Below are positions 29,056-40,683 of a stretch of 64,000 bases of DNA, piece by piece. Both the position numbers and the translations under genes were made by a program. Under the pieces are notes generated by a model. It made no database searches and had not been told where the DNA came from. It saw nothing but the letters and a program-made list of their open reading frames with translations. Each line of letters starts with the position of its first letter. The stretch's first letter is position 1. Origin of the DNA: Pseudomonadota bacterium (lineage in GTDB: Bacteria > Pseudomonadota > Gammaproteobacteria > Burkholderiales > Sulfuriferulaceae); NCBI GenBank assembly GCA_021795395.1, contig JAJYPN010000004.1:1-64000 (forward strand). Direction: 5' to 3'.

Positions 29056-29899
29056 AGAAACCGCTCTGATGTTTTCGTGCGAAGGCGATGCTCTGGTTGG
29101 CATATTGACGCGACCCGCGGTTACGCAATCGCGCGGTGTACTGTTTATCGTCGGCGGACCTCAATACCGCGCCGGTAGCCATCGTCAATTTACCTTGCTG
29201 AGCCGGGGGTTGGCGCAGTCGGGCATTTCATCGTTACGGTTCGATTACCGGGGCATGGGCGACAGTGGAGGTAAACAGCGCGATTTCGAGCAGGTAAATG
29301 AGGATATCCGCGCTGCGGTAGATATTTTCTTCAGACATATGCCGCAAATGCGCGAACTTGTATTGTGGGGCTTATGTGATGGCGCCTCTGCCGCCATGAT
29401 GTATGCCTGCCGGGATGTACGCATCAGCGGTCTGGTTCTGATGAATCCATGGGTAAGAACCACTGAAGGATTGGCCAGGGCGCAGATCAAACATTATTAC
29501 TGGGCACGTTTGCGCGACGGCGAATTCTGGCGTAAATGTTTTTCGGGGCGTTTTGATTTGCTGGCATCGTTAAAAGGAATTTCAGGTAGCCTGGCTCAAA
29601 TCCTGAAGAAACCCCTCCGGCCGGAAACGGGGAAAGAAGCCGCTACTGTTTCATTACCGGAAAGAATGCGCAGGGCGCTGGAAAAATTCGATGGGCGGGT
29701 GCTGCTTATTCTCAGCGGCCAGGATTTGACCGCCCGTGAATTCGAAGATGTCGTACAGTCGTCGCCTGCCTGGCAGAAACGACTTCGTTTATCTACGGTG
29801 TCGCAACATCGTTTGCCGGAAGCCAATCACACCTTTTCACAGCGCATCTGGCGCGACCAGGTCCGGGACTGGACGGCGGAATGGGTGAAATCGTGGTAA
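29045..29899 (+). CDS. Hydrolase 1, exosortase A system-associated (alpha/beta-hydrolase, TIGR03100-like)
   Basis: LRFDYRGMGDSGG, nucleophile elbow LVLWGLCDGASAAMMYA with Cys. Confidence 0.88.
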   Translation: MEFEETALMFSCEGDALVGILTRPAVTQSRGVLFIVGGPQYRAGSHRQFTLLSRGLAQSGISSLRFDYRGMGDSGGKQRDFEQVNEDIRAAVDIFFRHMPQMRELVLWGLCDGASAAMMYACRDVRISGLVLMNPWVRTTEGLARAQIKHYYWARLRDGEFWRKCFSGRFDLLASLKGISGSLAQILKKPLRPETGKEAATVSLPERMRRALEKFDGRVLLILSGQDLTAREFEDVVQSSPAWQKRLRLSTVSQHRLPEANHTFSQRIWRDQVRDWTAEWVKSW

Positions 29900-31143
29900 A
29901 ACGGGTGCTGATGATTGCCTATCATTATCCGCCTTTACAAGGCAGCAGCGGAATACAGCGCACCTTGAAGTTTTCCCGGTATTTGCCCGAATCAGGCTGG
30001 GAGCCGATCATTCTCGGCGCGCATCCACGGGCTTTTCAGGCAAGCGGCGATGCGCAAATGGATGAAATACCCGTATCGGTACCTGTACATCGACCTTTTG
30101 CCCTGGATGCGGCCAAACATTGCGCTATCCGTGGTAAATATCCGTTATTACTCGCTTTGCCCGACCGATGGGCGTCCTGGTGGCTGGGAGCAGTGCCCGA
30201 AGGCTTGCGCATGATCCGCAAATACCGGCCTGACGCGATCTGGTCCACTTATCCCATCGCCACCGCGCATTGGATCGGTCTGACCTTGCACCGGCTTACC
30301 GGTATACCCTGGATCGCCGATTTCCGCGATCCCATGGCCGACGAAGACGTCGTCATGACCGGCACGCAACGCCGTGTTCATGAATGGATAGAGCGTAATA
30401 CCATACTACGCTGCACTCATGCAGTAATGACCACCCCCGGCGCGTTACGGATATACCGCGAACGCTATCCTGCGTTGCCGGCCAACAGATTCATCTGCAT
30501 TCCCAACGGTTTCGACGAGGAAAATTTTGCCAGCGCCGAAAAACTGCTGCCCAATCGCGATGCGGCGTCAACCGGGCCCGCGGTATTGCTGCACAGCGGC
30601 ATCGTGTATTCTTCGGAACGCAACCCGACGCATTTGTTTATGGCAATAGCCGCATTGATGCACGCCGGGAAAATTTCTGCGCAGACGTGCCGTATCGTGT
30701 TGCGGGCCACGCAAAACGATGATGCGCTAAAACTGATGATAGCGGAGTACGGCGTGGGCAGTATCGTGCAGCTGGCGCCGCACATACCGTATCGGCAAGC
30801 ATTGACCGAAATGCTGACCACAGATGGCTTATTGATTTTGCAAGCATCCAATTGCAATCATCAGGTACCGGCGAAGCTGTATGAATACCTGCGTGCGGGC
30901 AGACCGATCCTTGCCCTGACGGATCCGGCCGGGGATACGGCAAAGACATTGCGCGAAGCAGGAATGCATGCGATTGCGCCTTTGGACGACGTACGCGCGA
31001 TTCAGGATGGATTGCTGGACTTTTTGGCAGCGCTAAGGCAAGGCAGCAGCGAAAGCGCGTCGCCCGGTTACGTGGCGGGTTGTTCGCGCCAGGCCAGGAC
31101 TGTCGAGCTGGCGAAATTGCTGGATGAATGCATCGACCTGTGA
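29881..31143 (+). CDS. Glycosyltransferase (GT4-like), XrtA cluster
   Basis: VLMIAYHYPPLQGSSGIQRTLKFSRYLPESGWEPIIL; C-terminal VPAKLYEYLRAGRPILAL. Confidence 0.85.
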   Translation: MGEIVVKRVLMIAYHYPPLQGSSGIQRTLKFSRYLPESGWEPIILGAHPRAFQASGDAQMDEIPVSVPVHRPFALDAAKHCAIRGKYPLLLALPDRWASWWLGAVPEGLRMIRKYRPDAIWSTYPIATAHWIGLTLHRLTGIPWIADFRDPMADEDVVMTGTQRRVHEWIERNTILRCTHAVMTTPGALRIYRERYPALPANRFICIPNGFDEENFASAEKLLPNRDAASTGPAVLLHSGIVYSSERNPTHLFMAIAALMHAGKISAQTCRIVLRATQNDDALKLMIAEYGVGSIVQLAPHIPYRQALTEMLTTDGLLILQASNCNHQVPAKLYEYLRAGRPILALTDPAGDTAKTLREAGMHAIAPLDDVRAIQDGLLDFLAALRQGSSESASPGYVAGCSRQARTVELAKLLDECIDL

Positions 31144-31274
31144 GCTGGCAGTTGAGCCGTCAATGGCCGTGTGAAAAAATTCCAAAGTTGAACTGCTGCG
31201 CAAAAAAGTATTAGACAAACATGGAGTTATTAGACAAAGACGTTTTTAAAAACGCATGTAATCATATGATTGGA

Positions 31275-31351
31275 TGGGGTGAATGATGGGGCTCGAACCC
31301 ACGACAACCGGAATCACAATCCGGGACTCTACCAACTGAGCTACATTCACC
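31275..31351 (-). tRNA. tRNA-His (GTG), with encoded CCA
   Basis: Reverse complement G-GTGAATGTAGCTCAGTTGGTAGAGTCCCGGATTGTGATTCCGG...GGGTTCGAGCCCCATCATTCACCCCA folds as cloverleaf; anticodon GTG. Confidence 0.95.
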
Positions 31352-31380
31352 ACCGAAGACTGTTGCGTTTGGATCAATCT

Positions 31381-31457
31381 TGGCCTGCCCGACAGGAATC
31401 GAACCTGTAACCCCCAGCTTAGAAGGCTGGTGCTCTATCCGGTTGAGCTACGGGCAG
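31381..31457 (-). tRNA. tRNA-Arg (TCT), with encoded CCA
   Basis: Reverse complement CTGCCCGTAGCTCAACCGGATAGAGCACCAGCCTTCTAAGCTGG...GGTTCGATTCCTGTCGGGCAGGCCA; anticodon TCT. Confidence 0.95.
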
Positions 31458-31514
31458 CTCGTACACCGGCACCATGACTGCCTTTGAGAAAAAACCATAT
31501 CAGCCCGATAATTT

Positions 31515-31591
31515 TGGTCGGGGCGGAGAGATTCGAACTCCCGACATCCTGGTCCCAAACCAGGCGCGCTACCAGACTACGCTACGCCCCG
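31515..31591 (-). tRNA. tRNA-Pro (TGG), with encoded CCA
   Basis: Reverse complement CGGGGCGTAGCGTAGTCTGGTAGCGCGCCTGGTTTGGGACCAGG...AGTTCGAATCTCTCCGCCCCGACCA; anticodon TGG. Confidence 0.95.
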
Positions 31592-31719
31592 AAAGCCCAG
31601 AACTATACTCGGGGCGGTGCTTCAAGTCAAGTAATACGTGACATTCGCTTTCCGGCCTTGAATATTGCCAAGGATAAATGAGATGATAGCGTCTTTGTTT
31701 AGTCACCTCTATCGTAACC

Positions 31720-32571
31720 ATGCCAGCACAGTATCTAGATGGAAAAAGCTTGTCCGCGCAGATTGTCACCGACCTTCAAAAGCGCGTCGATGCGCGCATC
31801 AAGGCCGGATTGAGCAGGCCGGGGCTGGCGGTCGTATTGGTGGGCAGCGACGCGGCATCGGCCATTTACGTGCGCAATAAGCGCAATGCATGTGCCAGGG
31901 CGGAAATCCGGTCGGATTTATACGATATGCCTGCAACGACTACTCAAGCCGAATTGCTGTCATTGATCGATCGATTGAATGAGGACAAGACCGTACACGG
32001 TATTCTGGTGCAGATGCCTTTGCCGCCGCAGATCGATCCGGCGCTGGTGATCGAGCGTATCGACCCGGGCAAGGATGTCGATGGATTTCATCCTTATAAC
32101 ATCGGCCGGCTGGCGGTGCGGATGCCGACTTTGCGCTCGTGCACGCCGTACGGCGTCATGCGTTTGCTGTCGCTGGCGCATGCCGATCTGATGGGGATGA
32201 ACGCGGTCGTAGTCGGTTCGTCCAATCATGTAGGACGCCCGATGGGACTTGAGTTGCTGCTGGCAGGGTGTACCGTGACGACCTGCCATCGGTTTACCCG
32301 GAACCTGCACGATTTCGTCGCTGATGCCGATATTCTGGTGGTTGCAGTCGGCAAGCCCGATCTGATCAAAGGCGCCTGGATCAAACCCGGCGCTACCGTG
32401 GTGGATGTGGGGATCAACCGGATGGAAGACGGCACGCTGCGTGGTGATGTCGAAGCCGCTGCCTGCGAACGCGCGGCATGGGTTACGCCGGTACCAGGGG
32501 GCGTCGGCCCGATGACGGTAGCCATGCTGCTGGAAAATACCTTGCTGGCAGCTCAGCAAGGGATGTCCTGA
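31720..32571 (+). CDS. folD: Methylenetetrahydrofolate dehydrogenase/cyclohydrolase
   Basis: [46 protein letters not shown]-like [27 protein letters not shown]. Confidence 0.97.
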   Translation: MPAQYLDGKSLSAQIVTDLQKRVDARIKAGLSRPGLAVVLVGSDAASAIYVRNKRNACARAEIRSDLYDMPATTTQAELLSLIDRLNEDKTVHGILVQMPLPPQIDPALVIERIDPGKDVDGFHPYNIGRLAVRMPTLRSCTPYGVMRLLSLAHADLMGMNAVVVGSSNHVGRPMGLELLLAGCTVTTCHRFTRNLHDFVADADILVVAVGKPDLIKGAWIKPGATVVDVGINRMEDGTLRGDVEAAACERAAWVTPVPGGVGPMTVAMLLENTLLAAQQGMS

Positions 32572-32602
32572 ATCAGTAAAACACGGATTTTCCCCAGCGC
32601 GC

Positions 32603-33952
32603 TTAGCCGTTCAAAAAGCGCGTTACCATCGCCTGTTCGAGATTGGCTTGCAAGGGGATTTTTACCTTGTGACCGCTGCCCGGCGCTTCCTCTATGGGCG
32701 TTCCGTTCAGATCGAGCATCTGCGTCAGCGCCATGCTGCGATTGCCGGAAGGGTGGATGATTTCCAGTCTGTCGCCTACCAGGAATTTATTCTTGACTTC
32801 GATTTCCGCAAAGCCGCTCACGCTGTCGTAGCCGATCACATCGCCGACATACTGGCTGCGATGGCTTTCCGAATGGCCGCGCAGATAATTCTGGTATTCC
32901 TGCGTATGGTGGCGCTCGTAAAATCCGTCGGTATAACCCCGATTGGCAAGGCTTTCCAGATCGGAGAGCAAAGTGGTGTCAAACGGGCGGCCGGCTACCG
33001 CGTCGTCGATCGCTTTGCGATAGGTTTGGGCGGTGCGGGCGACATAGTATGCAGATTTGGTCCTGCCTTCGATCTTGAGCGAATCGACGCCTATATTTAC
33101 CAGTCTCGCGATATGCTCGACGGCGCGCAGATCCTTGGAATTCATGATATAGGTGCCGTGATCGTCTTCCATCACCGGCATCATTTCGCCGGGACGCTCT
33201 TTTTCTTCTATCAGATAAATCTTGTTCGCCAGCGGATGACGCTGCTGGCTGCCGCAATCGGAAAATTCGGTTGCTTCCATCGCTGCGCGGAAATCGAATT
33301 CGATTTTTTCAACGTCTCCGGTAGCGTCTTCGCTGGTATCGTGAACCTTGTAATCCCAGCGGCAGGAATTGGTGCACGTTCCCTGATTGGGGTCGCGATG
33401 GTTGAAATATCCCGACAGCAGGCAACGGCCGGAATAGGCGATGCACAATGCGCCGTGAACGAAGACTTCCAGTTCCATTTCCGGGCATTGCTGCTTGATC
33501 TCTTCGATTTCGTCGAACGACAGTTCGCGCGATAGGATGATGCGGCGCAAACCCAGACTCTGCCAGAATTTGACCGTCGCGTAGTTGACGGTGTTGGCCT
33601 GTACCGATAAATGTACCGGCATTTCCGGCCATTTTTCGCGGACCATCATGATGAGTCCCGGATCGGCCATGATGAGTGCATCGGGTTGCATGGCGACGAT
33701 CGGTGCCATATCGGCCATGTAGGTTTTAACCTTGGCGTTATGCGGCATCAGATTGCTGGCGACGAAAAATTTACGGCTCATGGCGTGCGCTTCGCGTATG
33801 CCGGTTTCCAGTTGCGCCATCTGGAATTCGTTGTTGCGAGCGCGTAATGAATAGCGCGGCTGACCGGCGTATACGGCGTCTGCGCCGAAACGGAAGGCGT
33901 AGCGCATTTTTTCGAGAGAACCGGCCGGAGCCAGAAGTTCGGGTATTTTCAT
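32603..33952 (-). CDS. trhP: U32-family tRNA hydroxylation protein (YegQ/TrhP-like)
   Basis: MKIPELLAPAGSLEKMRYAFRFGADAVYAG, ELEVFVHGALCIAYSGRCLLSGYFNHRDPNQGTCTNSCRW. Confidence 0.92.
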   Translation of the reverse strand: MKIPELLAPAGSLEKMRYAFRFGADAVYAGQPRYSLRARNNEFQMAQLETGIREAHAMSRKFFVASNLMPHNAKVKTYMADMAPIVAMQPDALIMADPGLIMMVREKWPEMPVHLSVQANTVNYATVKFWQSLGLRRIILSRELSFDEIEEIKQQCPEMELEVFVHGALCIAYSGRCLLSGYFNHRDPNQGTCTNSCRWDYKVHDTSEDATGDVEKIEFDFRAAMEATEFSDCGSQQRHPLANKIYLIEEKERPGEMMPVMEDDHGTYIMNSKDLRAVEHIARLVNIGVDSLKIEGRTKSAYYVARTAQTYRKAIDDAVAGRPFDTTLLSDLESLANRGYTDGFYERHHTQEYQNYLRGHSESHRSQYVGDVIGYDSVSGFAEIEVKNKFLVGDRLEIIHPSGNRSMALTQMLDLNGTPIEEAPGSGHKVKIPLQANLEQAMVTRFLNG

Positions 33953-33964
33953 GCTGTCCTCGTA

Positions 33965-35563
<1,599 letters not shown>

Positions 35564-35599
35564 TTACACAAAACTGTCCATGAATGAGAAAATGCTTGC

Positions 35600-36289
35600 A
35601 TGAGAATGAATGTTTACCGTTACAATCCGGAAATCTCCGCTAAACCGTATAGTCAGGATTACGATCTGGACGAAACGGAAACGGGACCGATGCTGCTGGA
35701 TGCATTGTTGTATATCAAGGCGAATCTCGACGCAACGCTCGTATTACGCCGTTCCTGCAGGGAAGGCGTATGCGGATCGGACGGTATGAATATCAACGGC
35801 AGCAATGGCCTGGCCTGCATCACGCCGCTGGCAGACCTGGCGCAACCCATAGTGGTGAGGCCGTTGCCGGGACTGCCGGTAATACGTGACCTCGTCGTCG
35901 ATATGACGCCGTTAAACCGGCAATATCGTTCAGTGCAACCGTGGCTGATCAACAGTGAACCGGCTGTGCGGGAGCGTTTACAGTCGCCGGCGCAACGCGC
36001 CGAGTTCGATAACGCCGACGAATGCATACAATGTGGTTGTTGTTCCAGCGCTTGCCCCTCGTTCTGGTGGAATCCAGACAAATTTGTCGGTCCGGCAGGA
36101 TTATTGACGGCGTATCGTTTTATCGCCGATACCCGCGACGAAGCACGAGCTGTTCGGCTGGCTGAGTTCCAGGACGCTTATCGTTTATACCGCTGTCACG
36201 GTATCATGAATTGTGCCGCGGTTTGCCCCAAAAGGCTGAATCCCGCGGCGGCTATCGTTAAAATGAAGAATTTGATGCTGAAAATCTGA
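35600..36289 (+). CDS. sdhB: Succinate dehydrogenase iron-sulfur subunit
   Basis: RRSCREGVCGSDGMNINGSNGLAC, ECIQCGCCSSACPSFWWNPDKFVGPAGLL, CHGIMNCAAVCPKRLNPA. Confidence 0.97.
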   Translation: MRMNVYRYNPEISAKPYSQDYDLDETETGPMLLDALLYIKANLDATLVLRRSCREGVCGSDGMNINGSNGLACITPLADLAQPIVVRPLPGLPVIRDLVVDMTPLNRQYRSVQPWLINSEPAVRERLQSPAQRAEFDNADECIQCGCCSSACPSFWWNPDKFVGPAGLLTAYRFIADTRDEARAVRLAEFQDAYRLYRCHGIMNCAAVCPKRLNPAAAIVKMKNLMLKI

Positions 36290-36377
36290 TATGGTTCAGC
36301 ACCGGTTATAGAAATCTGAACGATACCCGTTTTTTTATCGAAGATAAATTGATGTGGTTCTATCGGAGGAACAAATA

Positions 36378-37961
36378 ATGATATCCACTGACAATCGGTT
36401 GCGCTGGCAATGCCGGAGGGGAATGCTGGAGCTCGATTCCTTGCTGCTGACATTTCTGGATACCCGGTATCGTTTTCTGTCGGCCTTGCAACAGCAAGCA
36501 TTTGCGGATTTATTGGCATTGGACGATATGGAACTCTGGGATGCCATAAAAAATGGCGCGACCAGCCTGTCGGCTCAAAATTGCCGGCCCGAATACGATG
36601 GCATGTTAACCGCTCTAAGCAACATTATTAACGATAAGGAACCGAGTATGACAGCTCCCACCAAAGTAACCTTGAATTTCGACAATGGACAGCCGTCTAT
36701 CGAGTTGCCTGTATTGAAAGGAAATCTGGGTCCGGATGTGATCGATATACGGGAGCTCAGCAAATACGGTTATTTGACCTATGATCCGGGTTTCATGTCG
36801 ACGGCGAGCTGCAATTCCAGCATTTCGTTTATCGATGGCGAAGCGGGATTGCTTTATTATCGCGGATATCCGATAGAACAACTGGCGCAACAGTCTGATT
36901 TCATGGAAGTGACGTATCTGCTCCTGTATGGAGAATTACCCGATACGGAGCAAAAAATCGAGTTCGAAGACGGCGTACGGCGGCATACCATGTTGCATGA
37001 TCAGATCAATACCGTATTCCGGGGTTTTCGGCGCGATGCGCATCCGATGGCGGTAATGGTGGGTGTGATAGGAGCGCTATCGGCTTTCTACCACGATTCG
37101 ATCGATGTCTTCGACGCGCGCAACCGGCAAATTTCCGCCTTCCGCCTGATCGCGAAAGTACCGACGATTGCCGCCATGTCGTATAAGTACAATCGGGGCG
37201 AACCTTTCGCGTATCCTCAAAATCATTTGAATTACGCCGAAAATTTTTTATACATGATGTTTTCCACGCCCAGCGAACCATATGAGGTCAATCCTACCGC
37301 CGCCCGTGCGTTGGACAGGATATTCATACTCCATGCCGATCACGAACAGAATGCGTCGACATCTACCGTGCGGCTGGCAGGTTCGTCGGGCGCCAATCCG
37401 TTTGCCTGCATCGCGGCGGGTATGGCTTCCCTGTGGGGTCCGCTGCATGGCGGCGCGAACGAGGCGGTACTGAAAATGCTCGAAGATATCGGCGACATAT
37501 CGCGTATACCGGAGTATATCGAACGCGCCAAGGACAAAAGCAACTCGTTTCGCCTGATGGGTTTCGGTCATCGCATTTATAAAAATACCGACCCGCGCGC
37601 AGCAGTCATGCGCCAGACCTGTCATGAGTTGCTCGAAGAACTGAACCTGACCGAAGATCCGCTGTTCAAGATTGCCCTGGCACTGGAAAAAATTGCCGCA
37701 CAGGATGAGTATTTCATCAAACGCAAGCTTTATCCCAACGTCGATTTTTATTCGGGTATCGTGTTTCGCGCCCTGGGGATTCCGCCCTCGATGTTCACCG
37801 CCATTTTTGCGCTGGCGCGTACCGTAGGCTGGGTAGCGCAATGGAACGAAATGCTGTCCGACAGCACTCACCGTATCGGTCGGCCGCGCCAGCATTATAC
37901 CGGCGCAAAACGGCGCGATTACGTTCCCATGCAGAAACGGTGCCGAATTGAAACTCCGTGA
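36378..37961 (+). CDS. gltA: In-frame SdhE (FAD assembly factor) - citrate synthase (GltA) ORF; GltA part begins at internal ATG 36648
   Basis: SdhE-like [34 protein letters not shown]... runs with no stop into [35 protein letters not shown]...; citrate synthase motifs [28 protein letters not shown] precedes ATG 36648. Confidence 0.9.
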   Translation: MISTDNRLRWQCRRGMLELDSLLLTFLDTRYRFLSALQQQAFADLLALDDMELWDAIKNGATSLSAQNCRPEYDGMLTALSNIINDKEPSMTAPTKVTLNFDNGQPSIELPVLKGNLGPDVIDIRELSKYGYLTYDPGFMSTASCNSSISFIDGEAGLLYYRGYPIEQLAQQSDFMEVTYLLLYGELPDTEQKIEFEDGVRRHTMLHDQINTVFRGFRRDAHPMAVMVGVIGALSAFYHDSIDVFDARNRQISAFRLIAKVPTIAAMSYKYNRGEPFAYPQNHLNYAENFLYMMFSTPSEPYEVNPTAARALDRIFILHADHEQNASTSTVRLAGSSGANPFACIAAGMASLWGPLHGGANEAVLKMLEDIGDISRIPEYIERAKDKSNSFRLMGFGHRIYKNTDPRAAVMRQTCHELLEELNLTEDPLFKIALALEKIAAQDEYFIKRKLYPNVDFYSGIVFRALGIPPSMFTAIFALARTVGWVAQWNEMLSDSTHRIGRPRQHYTGAKRRDYVPMQKRCRIETP

Positions 37962-40683
37962 TTCGGACGCGACCGAAACGCCCGCCCTTTCAGTGCAGGT
38001 AGGGAGTGATTGGACTGAGGCGCTGTTTCGGCGGTATTTGAACGATCCGAGTTCAGTCGGCCAGGATTGGAACGATTATTTTACTGCACTGAGCGGGCAA
38101 ATTTCTTCAACGGGTTCCGCCCTTTCCACCGACCGGCGGCAAATCGCCGTCTTGCAGTTGATCAATGCCTATCGTTTTTTGGGAGGACGGCTAGCCGATC
38201 TGGACCCCTTGCATCGCTTTGACCGGGCTGAGGTGCCTGAGCTCGATCCCGCCTATTACGGTTTGACCGACGCCGATATGCGCGACCGGTTCGAAACGGG
38301 TTCGCTTTGCGCCACAGCGCAGGCGACGCTGGAAAATATAGTGCAGATCCTCCGTCGCGCCTATTGCGGCACCCTGAGTCCTGAATATATGTATATTTCC
38401 GACTACCCCCGCAAACGCTGGCTGCAACAGCGTTTCGAAGGCGAGCTGGAGGCGGTTTGTCCCATTGCGCAGGAGCAGATCATGCTTGATTTGACTGCCG
38501 CGGAGACGCTGGAAAAATTTTTGCATACGCGCTACGTCGGGCAAAAGCGGTTTTCACTGGAAGGAGCGGAGACGCTGGTTCCGATGCTGCGCCATCTGAC
38601 CGAAGCGGCAGCGGCCGAGGGCGTGCGGGAGATTGTGCTCGGTATGGCGCACCGCGGGCGCATCAATGTGCTGGTCAATATCCTCGGTAAACCCTTGCAG
38701 CAGATTTTCGGCGCTTTGCCGGCCGATACCGGCGATGCGCTGACGGGCGACGTCAAATATCATCAGGGTTTTTCTACCGATATCCAGACTTCGCACGGCA
38801 CGCTGCATCTGGCGCTGGCCTTCAATCCTTCGCATCTGGAAATCGTTCATCCGGTCGTTCGCGGCTCTGCCCGCGCCCGGCAACAGCGGCGCGGCGATAT
38901 GACCGGTACCGAAGTGATGCCCGTCATCATACACGGCGACGCCGCCTTTTCCGGGCAGGGCGTGGTAATGGAAAGCTTCAATATGTCGGAAACGCGCGGC
39001 TACGATACCGGCGGCAGCATACATATCGTGATTAACAACCAGATCGGCTTTACCACGTCCGATACGCGAGACAGCCGTTCATCGCTGTATTGCACCGATG
39101 TGGCGAAGCTGATCGAAGCCCCGGTGCTGCACGTTAACGGCGACGATCCGGAAGCGGCGGTGCGGGCGATCCAGGCAGCGCTCGATTACCGGCAAACCTT
39201 TCACAAGAATATTATCGTGGATCTGGTATGCTTTCGCCGGCACGGCCACAATGAGCAGGATGAACCCGCCGTGACCCAACCCTTGATGTACCATAAGATT
39301 GATGCGCATCCGGGCATACGTGCCCGATACGCCGAAAAGCTGGCTGTGGGGGGGAAATTCAGTCAGGCACAGGCGCAAGCGGCAATCGTAAGCTATCGAA
39401 GTCGCCTCGAGCGCGAACAGCGTATCGTGACCTCCGCGCAATCGTTGTATCAACGCAGTTATGCGGCCCATTGGCAATCGTATCGCCTGACGGACTGGCG
39501 GCATTCTGCGCCGACCTGCGTGTCGGCTAACAGGCTGGCCGAACTGGGCGAGAAACTATTGCAGGTTCCGGAAGGGTTTATGTTGCATCCGCGCGTGGAG
39601 AAAATCATGGCCGACAGGCGCGCCATGCTGTCCGGCGAGATTCCGCTCGATTGGGGCATGGCGGAAAATCTTGCGTATGCGACTTTGCTGCGCGACGGCT
39701 ATCCGGTCCGGATTTCCGGGCAGGACAGCGGTCGCGGTACCTTTTTCCATCGCCACGCCGTCCTGCACGATCAGTTTCGCGAGCGCTGGGATGCAGGCGA
39801 ATATTTGCCGCTGCAGCATATTTATCCGAATCAGCCACATTTTCTGGTGATCGATTCCTTATTGTCGGAACTGGCGGTGCTGGCGTTCGAGTACGGTTAC
39901 GCCACCGCCGAACCGGACGAACTGGTCATATGGGAAGCGCAGTTCGGCGATTTCGCCAACGGGGCGCAAGTCGTGATTGACCAGTTTATCGCCAGCGGCG
40001 AAGCAAAATGGGGCCGCTTATGCGGACTGACATTATTTCTGCCGCACGGTCAGGAAGGCCAGGGTCCCGAACATTCCTCGGCGCGGCTCGAACGGTTTTT
40101 ACAACTGTGCGCGAACGATAACATCCAGGTTTGCCAGCCGACGAATGCCGCGCAGATGTTTCATCTGCTGCGCCGGCAGATGGTGCGCCCCTATCGCAAA
40201 CCGCTGATCGTGATGACGCCCAAGAGCCTGTTGCGCGCCAAACAGGCCGGCGTTGGCCTGTCCAGCCTGACGCATGGCGATTTTGCCGTCGTCTTGGGCG
40301 AAACCAAAGTGCTGGAAGCAGAACGGGTCAAACGAATTGTGGTTTGTACCGGCAAGGTATATTACGATCTGTTCGATGCGCGCGAACAGCGCGGCATCGA
40401 CCATGTCGCGCTGTTGCGCCTGGAGCAGCTCTATCCGTTTCCCGACAAGGAACTGGTGGCAGCATTATCGTATTATCCCGCCGCGCAGGAACTGGTCTGG
40501 GCGCAGGAAGAACCACGCAATCAGGGGGCCTGGTTTGCGCTCGAATATCATTTGCGTTTGTGCATGCCGCCAGGACAAAACCTGCGCTATGCCGGCCGAC
40601 CTTTTTCGGCTGCGCCGGCGGTCGGCTATCCCGAAATATATCAGGCCCAGCGCCAGGCATTGATTGATGAGGCGTTATCGTGA
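37948..40683 (+). CDS. sucA: 2-oxoglutarate dehydrogenase E1 component
   Basis: Typical E1o: [54 protein letters not shown]-like [25 protein letters not shown] start. Confidence 0.96.
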   Translation: MKLRDSDATETPALSVQVGSDWTEALFRRYLNDPSSVGQDWNDYFTALSGQISSTGSALSTDRRQIAVLQLINAYRFLGGRLADLDPLHRFDRAEVPELDPAYYGLTDADMRDRFETGSLCATAQATLENIVQILRRAYCGTLSPEYMYISDYPRKRWLQQRFEGELEAVCPIAQEQIMLDLTAAETLEKFLHTRYVGQKRFSLEGAETLVPMLRHLTEAAAAEGVREIVLGMAHRGRINVLVNILGKPLQQIFGALPADTGDALTGDVKYHQGFSTDIQTSHGTLHLALAFNPSHLEIVHPVVRGSARARQQRRGDMTGTEVMPVIIHGDAAFSGQGVVMESFNMSETRGYDTGGSIHIVINNQIGFTTSDTRDSRSSLYCTDVAKLIEAPVLHVNGDDPEAAVRAIQAALDYRQTFHKNIIVDLVCFRRHGHNEQDEPAVTQPLMYHKIDAHPGIRARYAEKLAVGGKFSQAQAQAAIVSYRSRLEREQRIVTSAQSLYQRSYAAHWQSYRLTDWRHSAPTCVSANRLAELGEKLLQVPEGFMLHPRVEKIMADRRAMLSGEIPLDWGMAENLAYATLLRDGYPVRISGQDSGRGTFFHRHAVLHDQFRERWDAGEYLPLQHIYPNQPHFLVIDSLLSELAVLAFEYGYATAEPDELVIWEAQFGDFANGAQVVIDQFIASGEAKWGRLCGLTLFLPHGQEGQGPEHSSARLERFLQLCANDNIQVCQPTNAAQMFHLLRRQMVRPYRKPLIVMTPKSLLRAKQAGVGLSSLTHGDFAVVLGETKVLEAERVKRIVVCTGKVYYDLFDAREQRGIDHVALLRLEQLYPFPDKELVAALSYYPAAQELVWAQEEPRNQGAWFALEYHLRLCMPPGQNLRYAGRPFSAAPAVGYPEIYQAQRQALIDEALS

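Noticed and set aside
28207-29103. 298-aa minus-strand ORF opposite hydrolase 2
   Set aside because: No family features; the plus-strand gene has recognisable motifs and overlapping-gene context.
31484-31681. 65-aa ORF containing GAERFELPTSWSQTRRATRLRYAP
   Set aside because: Classic false ORF produced by reading through tRNA-Pro; not a protein gene.
32648-33535. 295-aa plus-strand ORF
   Set aside because: Antisense shadow of trhP/yegQ.
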